Shown: positions 23,625-34,647 of the stretch, piece by piece
How positions within the stretch are numbered: position 1 is the stretch's first letter
Layout of the letters: each line of letters opens with the position of its first letter
Source of the DNA: Warburgia ugandensis
Taxonomy: Eukaryota; Streptophyta; Magnoliopsida; Canellales; Canellaceae
Length of the DNA: 64,000 bases
Assembly (NCBI GenBank): GCA_035236585.1
Contig: CP141126.1
Location: 7,577,001-7,641,000 of the forward strand
Direction: 5' to 3'
Position numbers and translations under genes: made by a program
The notes under the pieces: model-generated
What the model was told of the DNA's origin: nothing
What the model saw: only the letters and a program-made list of their open reading frames with translations
Databases searched by the model: none

Positions 23625-26600
23625 TAGGTTTTATCCTTTTATAGCCAGTCCAACATGTCCAAGGGTTATAGGCAATAGAGAAAATCAAGAAGAAGTAGTA
23701 TAAATTGAAGAAGTAGAGATGATTACTTCTATTTGAGGGTTACAATAATAATGCTCAAGGCATTTCACCATAAACCAATAGGTGAAAAAGGAGATAGTAG
23801 TAGCAAATACTTAAATATTGGATTGCTTGAATCCTATCAAAATCATAGGAAATAAGGATTGTTGTGCAGTGGTGCAAAGATGAAAAACTCATATATGGAT
23901 CATATTATAATACTAAATGAGGATGTTAGTGAACTTATTGGTAGATAGTTCTAGCCTGCAATAAAGTAATCTCATCAAAGATGAGAAAATGAGAAAATTG
24001 AAGAACCTAGATGGCTATCTTACCATCATAAAGAATACAAGAATATGAGAACAATATCACAAGGGATATGATATGAGTATGATAAGAGATGTAAAAGAAA
24101 GACTTTGAGAAAATTTTGATGATAATCTAAGAGGGATGAGAATGCAAGATAATATTAGGAGATGACTATGACTCGTACTAGATTACAAAGAAATATATCC
24201 TGAAAGACTTAGCTCAATTTTGGATACCTTAATTGGAGTCTCATGAAAAGTTAAGTGATATCGAATAATAACTACTTGAGTATTATGGAGCAAATCAGAA
24301 GATGTATACAAGTGACATATTATGGGGAATATAACATGAATATGATAGGGAACTATATTCGACAGTGTTACCAAAAGATTTTGACAATAATATTGGGGAT
24401 GATAGATCAGTGAATAATAGATCGATCCTAACATGAACTTGTAAGAAAAGTATAGCATGATCAAAACATCAATACCATTATTAAGACGTTATATGAATTT
24501 TATTGAGGCTATAGGCAATTGAGGATTTCAACAATCTCAAGACAGTTTAGAATTTCTAAGGAAGCATTCAGTTTAATCATATCTGTTAAGTAAAGGAGTA
24601 GATGCAATATCGATTATATGCAACAAAACATATAGAGACATTGATCCAGGTAGACTAAATGAGGATTTTGAAGAAAAGAGAGAAAGAGATAACTATAAGT
24701 ATTCAATAAACTATTGAATATTCAAAAGAAGAAGATCATGACCTTATGGAGATACATGGAATTCTATCATCTTGAATCCCATAGGAAGGTAGATCAAACA
24801 AATGCGAAGGAATGATGATAGATGAGTTGGTGATCTTATTGTAAAAGAGTATAAAAGAGAGAAAGCATATGGGGTTTTAAGACTTTGAATAGAGCATTAA
24901 AGAAAAGGACATTATGCCACACAAAAATTTCCGAAGAGGAATGGTGACCAACTAGAAATTACATGCTACAAATGGTTTGATGTCTATATCAATTATTGCA
25001 ATTAGAATCGGATCCATTAGCTTATAAAGAGCACCAATGTATATAGTCCATAAAAAGGAAAACTTGGTGATATCCACCTTGCCACTACATGGGTACATAA
25101 AGTTCTATTGAAAAAGAAAACAAGACAGGACAACGACTAGTCCAATTGTTTTTCCGCAACTCGGGTGTGATCAAGGATCAAATTGAGGTCTTACTGTCAT
25201 GGATTAGAAGACCAGAAATCTTAAGACCATTATTTAGTCCTTACCTTTAGAGTACTATTGACTAAATAAAGGTATCCCACCCTAATTAATCAAGTATGTT
25301 AGTGTCTATAAGTTAGTAGTTGAAGTTATATACTCAAAAGGATGTTATAAGTCTTTAGACTTGAGTACTTGTTAGGCTAAGTCATTTGAGGGTATAAGGC
25401 CAGTTGATTAGGCCACATTATGAAGTTGATTAGGCCACATCATGAAGAGCTACAAATACAATAAATATAGTAACAATTGAGATAGGAGCAAAAATGAGAA
25501 GTGATATAAACCAATATGAAAGGTTTTTCAAACCTTAGTGGCTACCATGACAAGGTGAAGAAATTACTTTGGGTCTAAAAAATACTACTGACTTGGATTG
25601 AAAGAAAGGTAGATGAGTACCGATCACTCTAGAGGCCCTTCAGCTTATAACGTATCTGGGAAGAGATCAATAGGTAATCAAATAAAGTCTTTTTATGTCT
25701 AAGAAAATGTTTATGCTTATCTGAGTATTGTAAAACTTGTTGAGTTAACAACTTTAGTACAATTTGATATAATTGCTATTGAAGGAGAATTATTGCTATT
25801 ATAAGCTAAGTATGAGAAGGCACTAGAAAGATAAAATGAGGCACTTGAAAAATAAAATTTGAGGAATTGAGAAAATCACTACTTATGAGGATACCTCCTG
25901 ACAATACAGACTGCATGGTTGACGATAAAGCCTTGGTAAAAGATTGAACAATATATTGACATAGGGGATAAGGTGAGATGGCTAGCACACTATAAGGTGA
26001 GATTGGATGTTACATTGCCTTTTAGACAAATAGTTAGTTGTTATGAGTATATACCAAGTACAAAAAATCAATTGAAGGAATTTCCTAAGGACTAACCCTA
26101 CCGGATTGAGTATAGAACTTTTGGACTGAAAGGTTACGAAGAAAACCATCAAGCAAAGAAAGGGCAAAGAGAATGAAGACAAAGGATTCAACCATGACCT
26201 AGTAAGGGTACTCGGTTATAAGAAACTTTTTGCCTTGCATGAATGGGAACATTATTGAAAATCCTAATGACAAATGGATGAGAATAGTGAGATAGGCTTC
26301 TAGATGAGAACATATGACTCATGATGATGAATCGACCATTAACATTTGACATGAGTTTGGATAAGATCCTCACAGAGGAAAGCGTTTAATGAATTCAATA
26401 AACTGGATATAGAGTTAGGACATTTTACTTTCAGTATATGACAAGGTCCTCGATGGAAGATGCTACTAATTGGCTTTCATGAGTTTATTTGAATGTAACT
26501 TTGGTCGAGGAATAAAGGCACATATGGAAAAAAGGTAGACAGTTGAAATTCAAAGATAATCAAGGAATTGGCTGTAGAGCACATGATACCATGACAGTTA

Positions 26601-27100
26601 TTGACGTATCTTGGAGACAAATATAAAAGGTAAGAAGCAAAGTTAGACACAATAGAAAGAAGGTAACTTTTTGACTTGTGGATAATGAAAGAGATCACTA
26701 GATGAAAAGGATTATTCTATGATATTCAAAATAGGAGAAATAAGATAATATGATCTCAAAGAAGTATGGAGTAATTTATACATGAATAAAGAAGCATGAT
26801 CTTACGAGGAGACTATCCTATACATGATGAGATAAGTATAGGAATCTAAGGATTTCGAGATAGATGAAGTACCGCTAGAAATCGGTATTGTTAAACTGGC
26901 ACGTATAAGAGTATGCATCAGAGTACGCAGCGAAAGCGACCCTTATAGGTGAAGCCTTGTAGGAGGGACAATAGGAATGATAAATTGAGGATGAGCCTAG
27001 ATTTGATTTCCAAAGGGGAGAATGCATTCACCAAGAAGTTATCTAAGAGACAAATACCAGGAAGATGATAATTTATGGAATTTTGAAGACAAAATTCTTT
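23625..27100 (+). other. Non-coding interior of the LARD-like element
   Basis: This 3.5 kb is strikingly purine-rich on the + strand, with many runs like 'gagaaaatgagaaaattgaag', and carries stop codons in every frame. No retroelement protein motif was found by eye. The strand bias is consistent along its length. It may be a heavily decayed gag-pol or a conserved structural RNA; the sequence alone does not decide. Confidence 0.7.
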
Positions 27101-27114
27101 TAAGGGGGTAATAA
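27101..27114 (+). other. Polypurine tract before the right LTR
   Basis: 'taagggggtaataa' lies directly before the right LTR. This is the expected position of the plus-strand primer. Confidence 0.75.
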
Positions 27115-29713
27115 TGTAATGACTCTAATTTTGTAATATTAAAATCCCAAGTTAGCAATGAAAAGTTCAATTTTTGAAGATAAGGGCATTTTGGTCATTT
27201 CACTATTTAGCTTGACTGAACCCAGAAATTTGGTCCTGAAAATAATACCATTAGGTGCGTATTGGAAAAAGGAATCCAACAAGACCAAAATCACCTAAAA
27301 CGGAGTTAAAATGAGTAAGTTATGGCCCTTTGAAGTTCAGGGGCAAAAATATAATTTTTACAAAAACGGATTTAGCCTGCAAAACACAGGGGCCCGTTTT
27401 GATACGGGCACCCTTCATCTTCAACCCCCTAGAGGGTTCTAGAACGGCGGTGATTGGAGGAGAAATCACTGCCATTCTGGAGGTTTCTCCACCGCCATTC
27501 AAGGGCGGTGAGAGCCCCCTCCAGAACCCTCTTATAGCTCTATAAATAGAGCTCTTGGGTGCCTCTAATGGAAGCCCAAAAGCTTGAAGGAAACCCGTTG
27601 TGGTGAAGCAACCTAGAGGGGAAACGAGGAGAAAAACCCAGCAACGAGCCAGGTATGCCCAAAATCCCTCAAAACCCGTCTTCACAGTAGTCATAGGCTT
27701 AGTTTCCCTTAGTTTTTGCATGAAAAATCATGCAAAATAGAGCCCTGGAGAGTCACCAAGGACCTAGAGACGTTCCCTGGGCCGCACGCACTGGTTCGAC
27801 ACAGAGTCGAACCAGGGTGTCCTAAGGACGCCCTAGTCCCCCAAACGACCAGAACGTCCCACCTGGACGAGACGCGTCAACTGCGTCTGAGAGAACCAAA
27901 TGGACGCGCCCGCAAAAGGGAAAGACGGGCAGGCAGTGTACTAGCGATACGGGATTTTTCGTTTCTTAAGGAAGCTGAGGCGCATGCCGCTGACGGGCAG
28001 TGCGCTAGCATTCCGCCTTTTCACTCTTAAGGTCCTTATGTACGTGTGACACTAAAAAGCTTATAACTTGAGATCTAGAGCTCCGATTGAGGCTCCGCAA
28101 AAGGTGTTGTGTCCGTGTCGACGACGCGGATACATCCAAACTATAAAATCCCTGATCAAGGCCCAATCAAAGGGTGACATAAACCTTAGAATAGGATGGT
28201 GGCGCATGGCCGCTAGACCTTTGGAAAACTGATGATACCAAGGCCCAATTAGGACCTGTGGACACCCATAGGCATAAGGATAGACCCTTAATGACTAAGT
28301 AATAAGACCAACCACTCTAAAACCCATAAAAGATAGGCCAAAATAACCTTAATTTCCCAAACCATGTTCAGGAGCGTACGAGGACAAAGGGGTTAGCGCG
28401 ACCTAGCCAAGTAGGTGCTCTATCGCTAATAGATTCTTCTAAAAGAACTATGATTGTTTTGCGAATGCATGTTTTAAGTACATGACTTGTTTAGCATGAC
28501 TTAATTCAACATGCATGTGATAAATGCTTTATGCATAGACATGTTTTGTAAATAATTGCATATACATTATGCATAGATATGTTTTGCAAACTATTGCATA
28601 CATTGCATGATTTGTGAGCATTAAGTTCTTGCAAAAATTACATGTCTTTGAGGGTTACCAAAAGATGCTGAAGTGCCGAGGGCCAGCAATTGTGAGGGAC
28701 TCGAAGAGGACAGGTTTTGGAAAAAGAGGTTTTCGCTTGTTTGATCTGATTATGATTTAGGCTGATAAGCTCGTGGGCGTTATGCATAGAGGTTTGGGTT
28801 GGCCTCCAGCCTCTACCACTATTAGGTGGATGGGTACCACGCCCAAAAAGGGGCAACGTCCTTACGTCGACTGCATGTGGTACAGGGGGCTACCACTGGT
28901 GTCACGACACTAAGTCGACGTGTCATAGGCCCCGTGGAGGCTATGACCGAGTGTCCTCAGGTACCCGGGGACCACACTGCGAGGAGGTCGTGGGCATAGT
29001 TGGACCCTATGGTTTCGTGGATTTACTTGCATTGCATATGGCATGAGATGAGGTTGGTCGACCATACCAAATATCCATGAGTTGGATTCAATGAAGCATC
29101 TTATGCATATCATAATGTTATGATATATATGTATATGATACTTTCGATTTTGGATTATGTGATCCTTTAAGTCGTTAGTATTTCAATTTGACAATGGATT
29201 TTAATATCGATATTGAACTTGAGTATTCAAACATGCACATGTTTTGAAAGAGCATATGATTTTAAAACATCTCATGCATTATAAAACTAGTAATGATAGA
29301 CTCCTACTGAGTATAGTATATACTCACCATATCCTTAACATTTTTCAGGATAGTTCCACTCACAAATAGACGACGCCTCAAGAGATATTAGTGCTACGAG
29401 CAAGTGAATTAAAAAGGAGACAGTTATACATGTAAGTAAACTCTCAACCCTTTGGACATGTAGTTGTATTTAATTACAGTTGGGCTGTGTGCTGTGACTG
29501 GAAAGACCTAAGGAAAAACACTTATGATTTCTAAAGTTTTTCAAAAACTACTTTGGTTAGCAAATGACACTCGAGGTTTTCAAAATGTGTTTAAAATAAA
29601 AGATTTTCCGCTGCATTGCATGGCTTTCATAAAATGGTTTTCAAAGGGATGCATCCCGCCTTAAGAATTAGATATTGCATTTAAAAATGCATAGGAAAAC
29701 CCGCGTCGTCACA
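27115..29713 (+). repeat. LARD-like element, right LTR
   Basis: It runs from 'tgtaatgactctaattttg' to 'cccgcgtcgtcaca' and is nearly identical to the left LTR. Flank 29714-29718 ('ggcgt') is the right target duplication. Confidence 0.9.
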
Positions 29714-29718
29714 GGCGT

Positions 29719-30691
29719 TGAGCCTCCAACACGTTCGCATGAAACCCTCAAAGGATTGCCAAAAAAATCGCAGAGGGAGAGGGGAAAACAGGCATGCCTC
29801 CTTGCTGGTCCTGTCGATGGTAACCCACTAAGGTTCTGATTCGATCCCAACGGGGAAGAAAAGAAAGTGGGGAAAATCCCATGCGTGGTTGGCTGCCTGA
29901 GTAAAACTCGGTTCTCTATCAACGCCGAAAAAAGGGAAACAGACAGGGGGGGAGAAATGGGGTGCCAGGAGAAAAGAAGGGTGGTTGCTCACTGGCAAAA
30001 CCTAGAAAATCCATTATGGGTTTTTTGTCAACATTGAAAAAATGTGAGAGACACTGGGAATGGGGGATCTGTCCAAGCAAAAGGGCTGATCAGGCCTCCC
30101 AACGTAGTCAGTGGAAAACCCAACAAGGGTTGCAGCAATGGAGTTTGAACAGAGGGGAGAAAAACAACAGGGAAGACTTCCCGCCTCGCATCACCAAAAC
30201 TAGGTTATTTGTCATTGCCGGAGAGAGGGAAGGAGATGCAAGGCAGGGGCCTCTACTTAAAAAAGTTCAGCACGCCGATGATGGGAGGCAAGCACCGATG
30301 CCACTGCCCTAGAGAGAGGGAGGGATGCAGGTCGCTAAGGTTTCCTTTGCCCTTCGACACCCCACCCCCCACCACATCTAGTCTCATTCCAATTAATGTA
30401 ACTACCACAAAACAACGAAACAAGGGGGTGCCATTATTAATTTCAGCCCCTTGTCAATTTGTAAAACATTTAGAATTTTCACTCATGATCTCTGCTTCCT
30501 GTGAAATTAGTGTCGTTCAAATCATATCGATGTGTACGTTTCAAATTTGATAATCCTAAGTCCAAATTTCAAGCCCATAAAGAGGTCATTTTCATGAACT
30601 TCATTTTTATGGAATTTAATTCAAATTTCTTATCACTATTAAAATTATAATTTAATACATGAAAAATGACCTAAAATTTAGGGTTATTACA
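29719..30691 (-). repeat. Solo LTR, right part (continues from 21016)
   Basis: Sequence resumes with 'tgagcctccaacacg' and ends 'tagggttattaca' at 30691, the expected CA terminus. Small ORFs here have no recognisable product. Confidence 0.7.
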
Positions 30692-30794
30692 AAAAGAAAT
30701 CAACAGCCCCTTGGTGAATATGCTAGTTAATTTGAGACAAATCAAATATCTATTTTTAGGTCCATAGACCACGTAAAAGAACAGTCCAATGCAC

Positions 30795-30953
30795 AAAGCT
30801 CCCGCATATGCCCAGTCCAAGGAAGGAGCGGATCACAAAGGGCTATAATACGTAGCCTTACCTTGTATTTTGCAATAGGCTGTTTTCATGCCTCGAACCC
30901 GTGACCTCCAAGTCATATGGTGACAACTCAACTGTTGCACTAAGGCTCCCCTT
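30795..30953 (-). mobile_element. SINE, copy 3
   Basis: A minus-strand copy. The + strand shows 'gcacaaagctcccgcat' at one end and 'ctgttgcactaaggctcccc' at the other. 'cctcgaacccgtgacctcc' in the middle is the reverse complement of the B-box region. It lies head-to-head with copy 4 about 30 bp away. Confidence 0.75.
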
Positions 30954-30984
30954 CTATGATCATGTGCCCCAACATATTCCCACA

Positions 30985-31172
30985 AGTGCAAATGTGAAGG
31001 CTAACAGAAAAGTTGTCGTCATGTGACTTTGAGGTCACGGGTTCAAGACGTAGAAACAGCCTCTTGTAAAAACACAAGGTAATGCTGTGTAATAGAGGCC
31101 CTTGTAGTCCGCCTCCTTTCCTGGACCCTGCATAGCCTGGAGCTTTGTGCACCTGAGCTACCCCCTTCCCTT
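30985..31172 (+). mobile_element. SINE, copy 4
   Basis: A plus-strand copy with 'gaggtcacgggttcaagac' (B-box), 'cctcttgtaaaaacacaaggtaa' and 'ggagctttgtgcacctgagct'. The head is truncated or diverged. With copy 3 it makes an inverted pair. Confidence 0.75.
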
Positions 31173-31423
31173 TATCTTGTTGTGGGATTTTTTTTTCTTG
31201 CAAATGAATATGCATTGGTATATTAGTTTGCAAGGAAGAAATGAAAATCAAGTCTAGCTTTTTAAAATATGATAACCCTTGTGTCAGGTGCCAGTCGGCA
31301 AGGGAGAAGTCGAAGATGATTTTGTTATTTCTTTCTTGCTTGTAAGGAAGAGATTAAAATCATCTTTGGCTTTTTAAAACTATGGCACCCTAATATGACA
31401 TGAATTGAAAACTGGCATTCCCC

Positions 31424-31612
31424 ATAAGCGAAGGGCTACATCGGATCCCGGGTGCGGTAAAAAATGGGCAAGGGTTTCTAAGGCGTTCTCCCAGAAGCGA
31501 CATGTTACATCAAATCCCAGGTGCAGTGATAAATGGGCAAGGGCTACTAGAGCGTCCCCTTAGAAGCGACACACTGCATCAAAACCTAGGTGCAGTGAAA
31601 AGTGGACATGGG
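31424..31612 (+). repeat. Three 69-bp tandem repeats in a LINE 5' region
   Basis: Units start at 31424, 31493 and 31562. Each has the pattern '(a)gaagcgacatgttacatc', then 'cc(c/t)(a/g)ggtgc(a/g)gt', then 'atgggcaaggg'; the third unit is shortened. They directly precede the endonuclease reading frame, so they look like the 5' UTR of the RTE element. Confidence 0.8.
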
Positions 31613-32690
31613 TTCATGCTATGGAGATCGAGAAGGGCCATGGAATATAGGGACATTGACAGGTAAGAGTTTGGAGTTAGTAGACACAATGAAACGTAGG
31701 AGAGTCAACATCACTTGTATCCAAGAAACCAAGTGGAAAGGGGCTAAAGCTAGAGAAATCGATGAGTATAAATTATGGTATATAGGAAAGGGTCATAACA
31801 GAAATGACATAGGAATAATAGTGGATAAAGAATTAAAGGATAAAGTTGTAGACGTTAAAAGAATTAATGATAGAATTAGGATAATAAAACTTATTCTAGG
31901 AGAGCAGATCATAAGTGTTATAAGTGTATACACACCACAAGTAGGGTTAGAATATATAATCAAGAGACAGTTCTGAGAAGATATGGAGAGAGTCATGCAA
32001 GAAATTTCCAACACTGAGGGAATATTTATAAGAGCAAAACTAAGACAGAATATATGAACTACAATTTTAGCAAGGAGAGTAGGAGTGGAACACCAGTCAA
32101 GATTAATAACCAAGAAGTCCCTGTAAAAGACCACTTTCGGTACTTAGGATCAATGATTCATGAGAGTGAAGAGATTGAGAGGGAGGTTACCCAGAGAATC
32201 CAAGCGGGTTGGAACAAATGGATATGTGCATCTAGAGTTTTGTGTAATCGACGAGTGCCCCTCAAACTAAAAGGAAAATTCTATAGGATAGCTATAAGGC
32301 CGGCCATACTTTACGGATCAGAATGTTGGGCAGTTCAAGAACATCATGCTCATAGGATGAGTGTCACAAAAATGAGGATGTTGAGATGGATGGGTGGTAA
32401 GACAAGAAAGGATAAAATTAAGAATGAAAGTATTAGAGGAAATCTAAGGGGAGCACCAATAGGTAACAAGATGAGGGAGATTAGACTTAGATGGTTTGGA
32501 CATGTCCAAAGGAGACCGAAAACAGCAAGTAGAAGGTTTTAAAAGGGCAAGGGGAAGGCCTAAAAGAACGTTGATAAAAGTGGTGAGGAAAGATTTAAAA
32601 ACTTTGGGACTAAATGAAGACATGATACTTAATAAAGAGGAATGGGGGAATAAGATTCATGTGAGCAACCCCTAATTGGGATAAAGTCTT
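31424..32690 (+). mobile_element. Internally deleted RTE-type LINE
   Basis: The 5' repeats are followed by a frame at about 31602-31976 resembling the start of an AP-endonuclease domain (NIGTLTGKSLEL, then ITCIQETKWKG and later ISVYTPQVG). From 32054 the frame jumps to the reverse transcriptase C-terminus (FRYLGSMIHE, RPAILYGSECW, MLRWMGGKTRKD, IGNKMREIRLRWFGHVQRRP) and breaks near 32540. The tail matches 'aattgggataaagtcttgatga'. Most of the endonuclease and the catalytic core of the reverse transcriptase are missing between about 31975 and 32040, so this is a deletion derivative. I did not find its target duplication. Confidence 0.8.
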
Positions 32691-32699
32691 GATGACAAT

Positions 32700-33160
32700 G
32701 ATGAATTCTATTTTATTTTCAATTCTATGTTCTCATCGGTGCTTGGGGTTTTCCTCAATGTTTTGAGGGCTCATATCCTTTCTGTTTGGGCATTGGTTTT
32801 ATAGGGCAGTTGGGGCTCTGTGACACCATTCTTGCTTTGTTTAATGGAGGACTACCTCACTCTTGTACTTGTTAGTTGTTCTCTTACCTTAATACAACTC
32901 TCCATATCGTGTTATCTTATTAGATTTGAATAATGAGTCAGTCTTACCTTGACAAATGCATTTGTTAAATTGAAAATCTGAGAGATTAATCCTTTTTAAT
33001 GAGTCCTAGCACGTAGGAGATCGTCTTTGCTTTGGAAATTGCAAAGAAGACAAAGACGAGCTAGTAATGTTAGTTTCATGTTGGCACTCTGCTACTTTAT
33101 TTTATGCTTCTCTAAGTGGGCAAGTTGGCAAGTTGTTGTGGAAAGCAATTAGATAAAGAG
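32700..33160. other. Intergenic, nothing recognised
   Basis: AT-rich sequence without a credible ORF or repeat edge. Confidence 0.5.
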
Positions 33161-33167
33161 GAAAGCC

Positions 33168-33250
33168 CGTTGCACAAAGCTTCAGCGTATGCAGGTTGTT
33201 TTTACGCCTTGAATCCGTGACCTCCAAGTTGCATGGCAACTTGTGCCTGA
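33168..33250 (-). mobile_element. SINE, copy 5 (internally deleted)
   Basis: The + strand joins 'ttgcacaaagcttcagcgtatgca' directly to 'acgccttgaatccgtgacctcc'. The central part present in the full copies (for example at 59.2 kb) is missing. Confidence 0.65.
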
Positions 33251-33289
33251 TGATATCCATCCCCATAATCACACGCGAAGAATCATGCA

Positions 33290-33660
33290 AAATAAGACAA
33301 GTCAATTAAATGTAATCTTAATCTAATTAGGAGTCATAATCAGAGAAGGAAAAGGAAAAGATGATTAGAATCCTACTAAGAAACTTTTCACCCCCTCTGG
33401 CCTCTATAAATAAGACCAGAGGCACAGCCAGAAGTATGAAGAAAATAGAAACACGTGTAATCTCTCTCATAGTGAAATTTTTTCCTCCTCTCGTGAACAT
33501 AGGCTATACATAGCCAAACCACGTAAATCCTAACAGTACCAAGACTTCCTTCTCGTAGAAAGCAATTAGATAAAGTTTAAGTAAAGGGCTTTGCTGTCAA
33601 AGTTGGAGACCTCCGTCTTCGGAGTAACTCCCACCAGGTTTCTCTATTAGGATCAAGTCT
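33290..33660. repeat. Possible copia-type LTR remnant
   Basis: 'ctctataaataagaccagagg' followed by a CT-rich stretch, then 'ctatacatagccaaaccacg' and 'taaatcctaacag', resembles the promoter and leader of some plant copia LTRs. Neither edge is clear. Confidence 0.35.
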
Positions 33661-34006
33661 CTCAAATGGGCCGTGTTCTATTCCCCTGCTGGGAACACAG
33701 TTCAGATTTAGTCTTTACCTTTCTTATTAGTGATAGATGGAGGTTGGCAAGGGCCCACTATGAGTTATACATTTAAGGTCCAGAGTTGACGGTGATGGCA
33801 ATGGGACACCAATTGTGAGGCTTAGAACTCAATAATCTCATGAATTACACGATCTCATCTTGAACAAAAAAGATGAACGGTGCCTAATCGTCTGATGTGC
33901 TGGGTTGGGTCAATCAACTAGGAGAGTAATTCTCCATTAATCGATGGCAACTATTTTAAATTAAGGATCATATGTTATATGTTGGTTGCCCAACTCTTTC
34001 AACTAT

Positions 34007-34105
34007 CATTATCGTCATCAAAGCCTTATTCTGGTTAGAGGTCGGCTACACGAATCTTGTTCCATTATTCTCTTCTACTAAAAGTCATGACCTTATTTAG
34101 TATAA
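34007..34105 (-). mobile_element. RTE LINE 3' tail, antisense
   Basis: The reverse complement reads 'aacaagattcgtgtagccga' and then 'cagaataaggctttgatgac'. This is the diverged form of the conserved 3' end 'aataagattcatgtggccga..ataaggtcttgatga' of the LINEs at 3.0 and 32.6 kb. Only about 100 bp are left. Confidence 0.65.
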
Positions 34106-34639
34106 AAAAATTTAAAAATTATTCTCCTCACTATTAACGCCGTTTTGGGTCTTTTTCTTTTATATCTTTTTATAGCCTTCGATTTGGATTAATTCACTAT
34201 TAATTTGTCAATGACCCAAATCATTTATTTGGTTAGGTATAAATTTTCTAAGAGCATCTGCTAAAATAGCCAACGCTGTCCCTGTAGTCTGTCTCAGGAC
34301 AATCTAAGCCGTTAGGCAAACCTAGAGAAATCATTCAAACCACATGCCGAGAATTTCAACTCAAATAAACATACACATCAAGAGAGAGAATCGGGAAATT
34401 CCAATGAGGGTATTCTGGTCATTTGACTTATCAGCAGTTACGAAGAATCTCTTGCTCGGTCAGTTTGACTGTTTGAGTGGAAAATTAAGAGCAACTTTAA
34501 TAGGCCAGCCGACCAGGGGCCCACAATCCGTGGGCCCGGTTTTTTCCGGTGGCTTCTCTTGTAAACACCGCCGGCCTCTAAAAGGAATCTACTTAAACCA
34601 CCGTATTTTATACGCTATTTCTACGTATAAAACATCAAC

Positions 34640-34647
34640 TATAAATA
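34640..34647 (+). promoter_or_regulatory. TATA box of the small conserved gene
   Basis: 'tataaata' is followed about 30 bp later by a pyrimidine-rich stretch ('cttctccaaacgg', then 'ctttcttcttccttccctcc') typical of a plant 5' leader. A second TATA-like 'tataaaac' lies at 34626. Confidence 0.5.

Larger units (their letters stand above)
21017..29713 (+). mobile_element. LARD-like non-autonomous LTR retrotransposon
   Basis: A complete structure is visible: a 2593-bp left LTR, a primer-binding site, about 3.5 kb of interior, a purine tract, and a 2599-bp right LTR. A 5-bp target duplication with one mismatch bounds it. The interior has no frame longer than about 75 codons and no recognisable gag, protease, reverse transcriptase or integrase motif. 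Long LTRs plus a non-coding interior define large retrotransposon derivatives (LARDs), which depend on proteins from an autonomous relative. The end of the interior ('gaagacaaaattcttttaagggggtaa') resembles the pol-end/purine-tract junction of Ty3-gypsy elements. Near identity of the LTRs suggests a fairly young insertion. It sits inside an older solo LTR. Confidence 0.85.

Noticed and set aside
21017..29713. Plain segmental duplication of 2.6 kb
   Set aside because: TG..CA ends, target duplication, primer-binding site and purine tract show that the repeats are LTRs.
29962..30550. Two + strand frames of 113-116 codons
   Set aside because: They fall inside the right part of the solo LTR, and their composition reflects its purine-rich sequence. 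No known domain.
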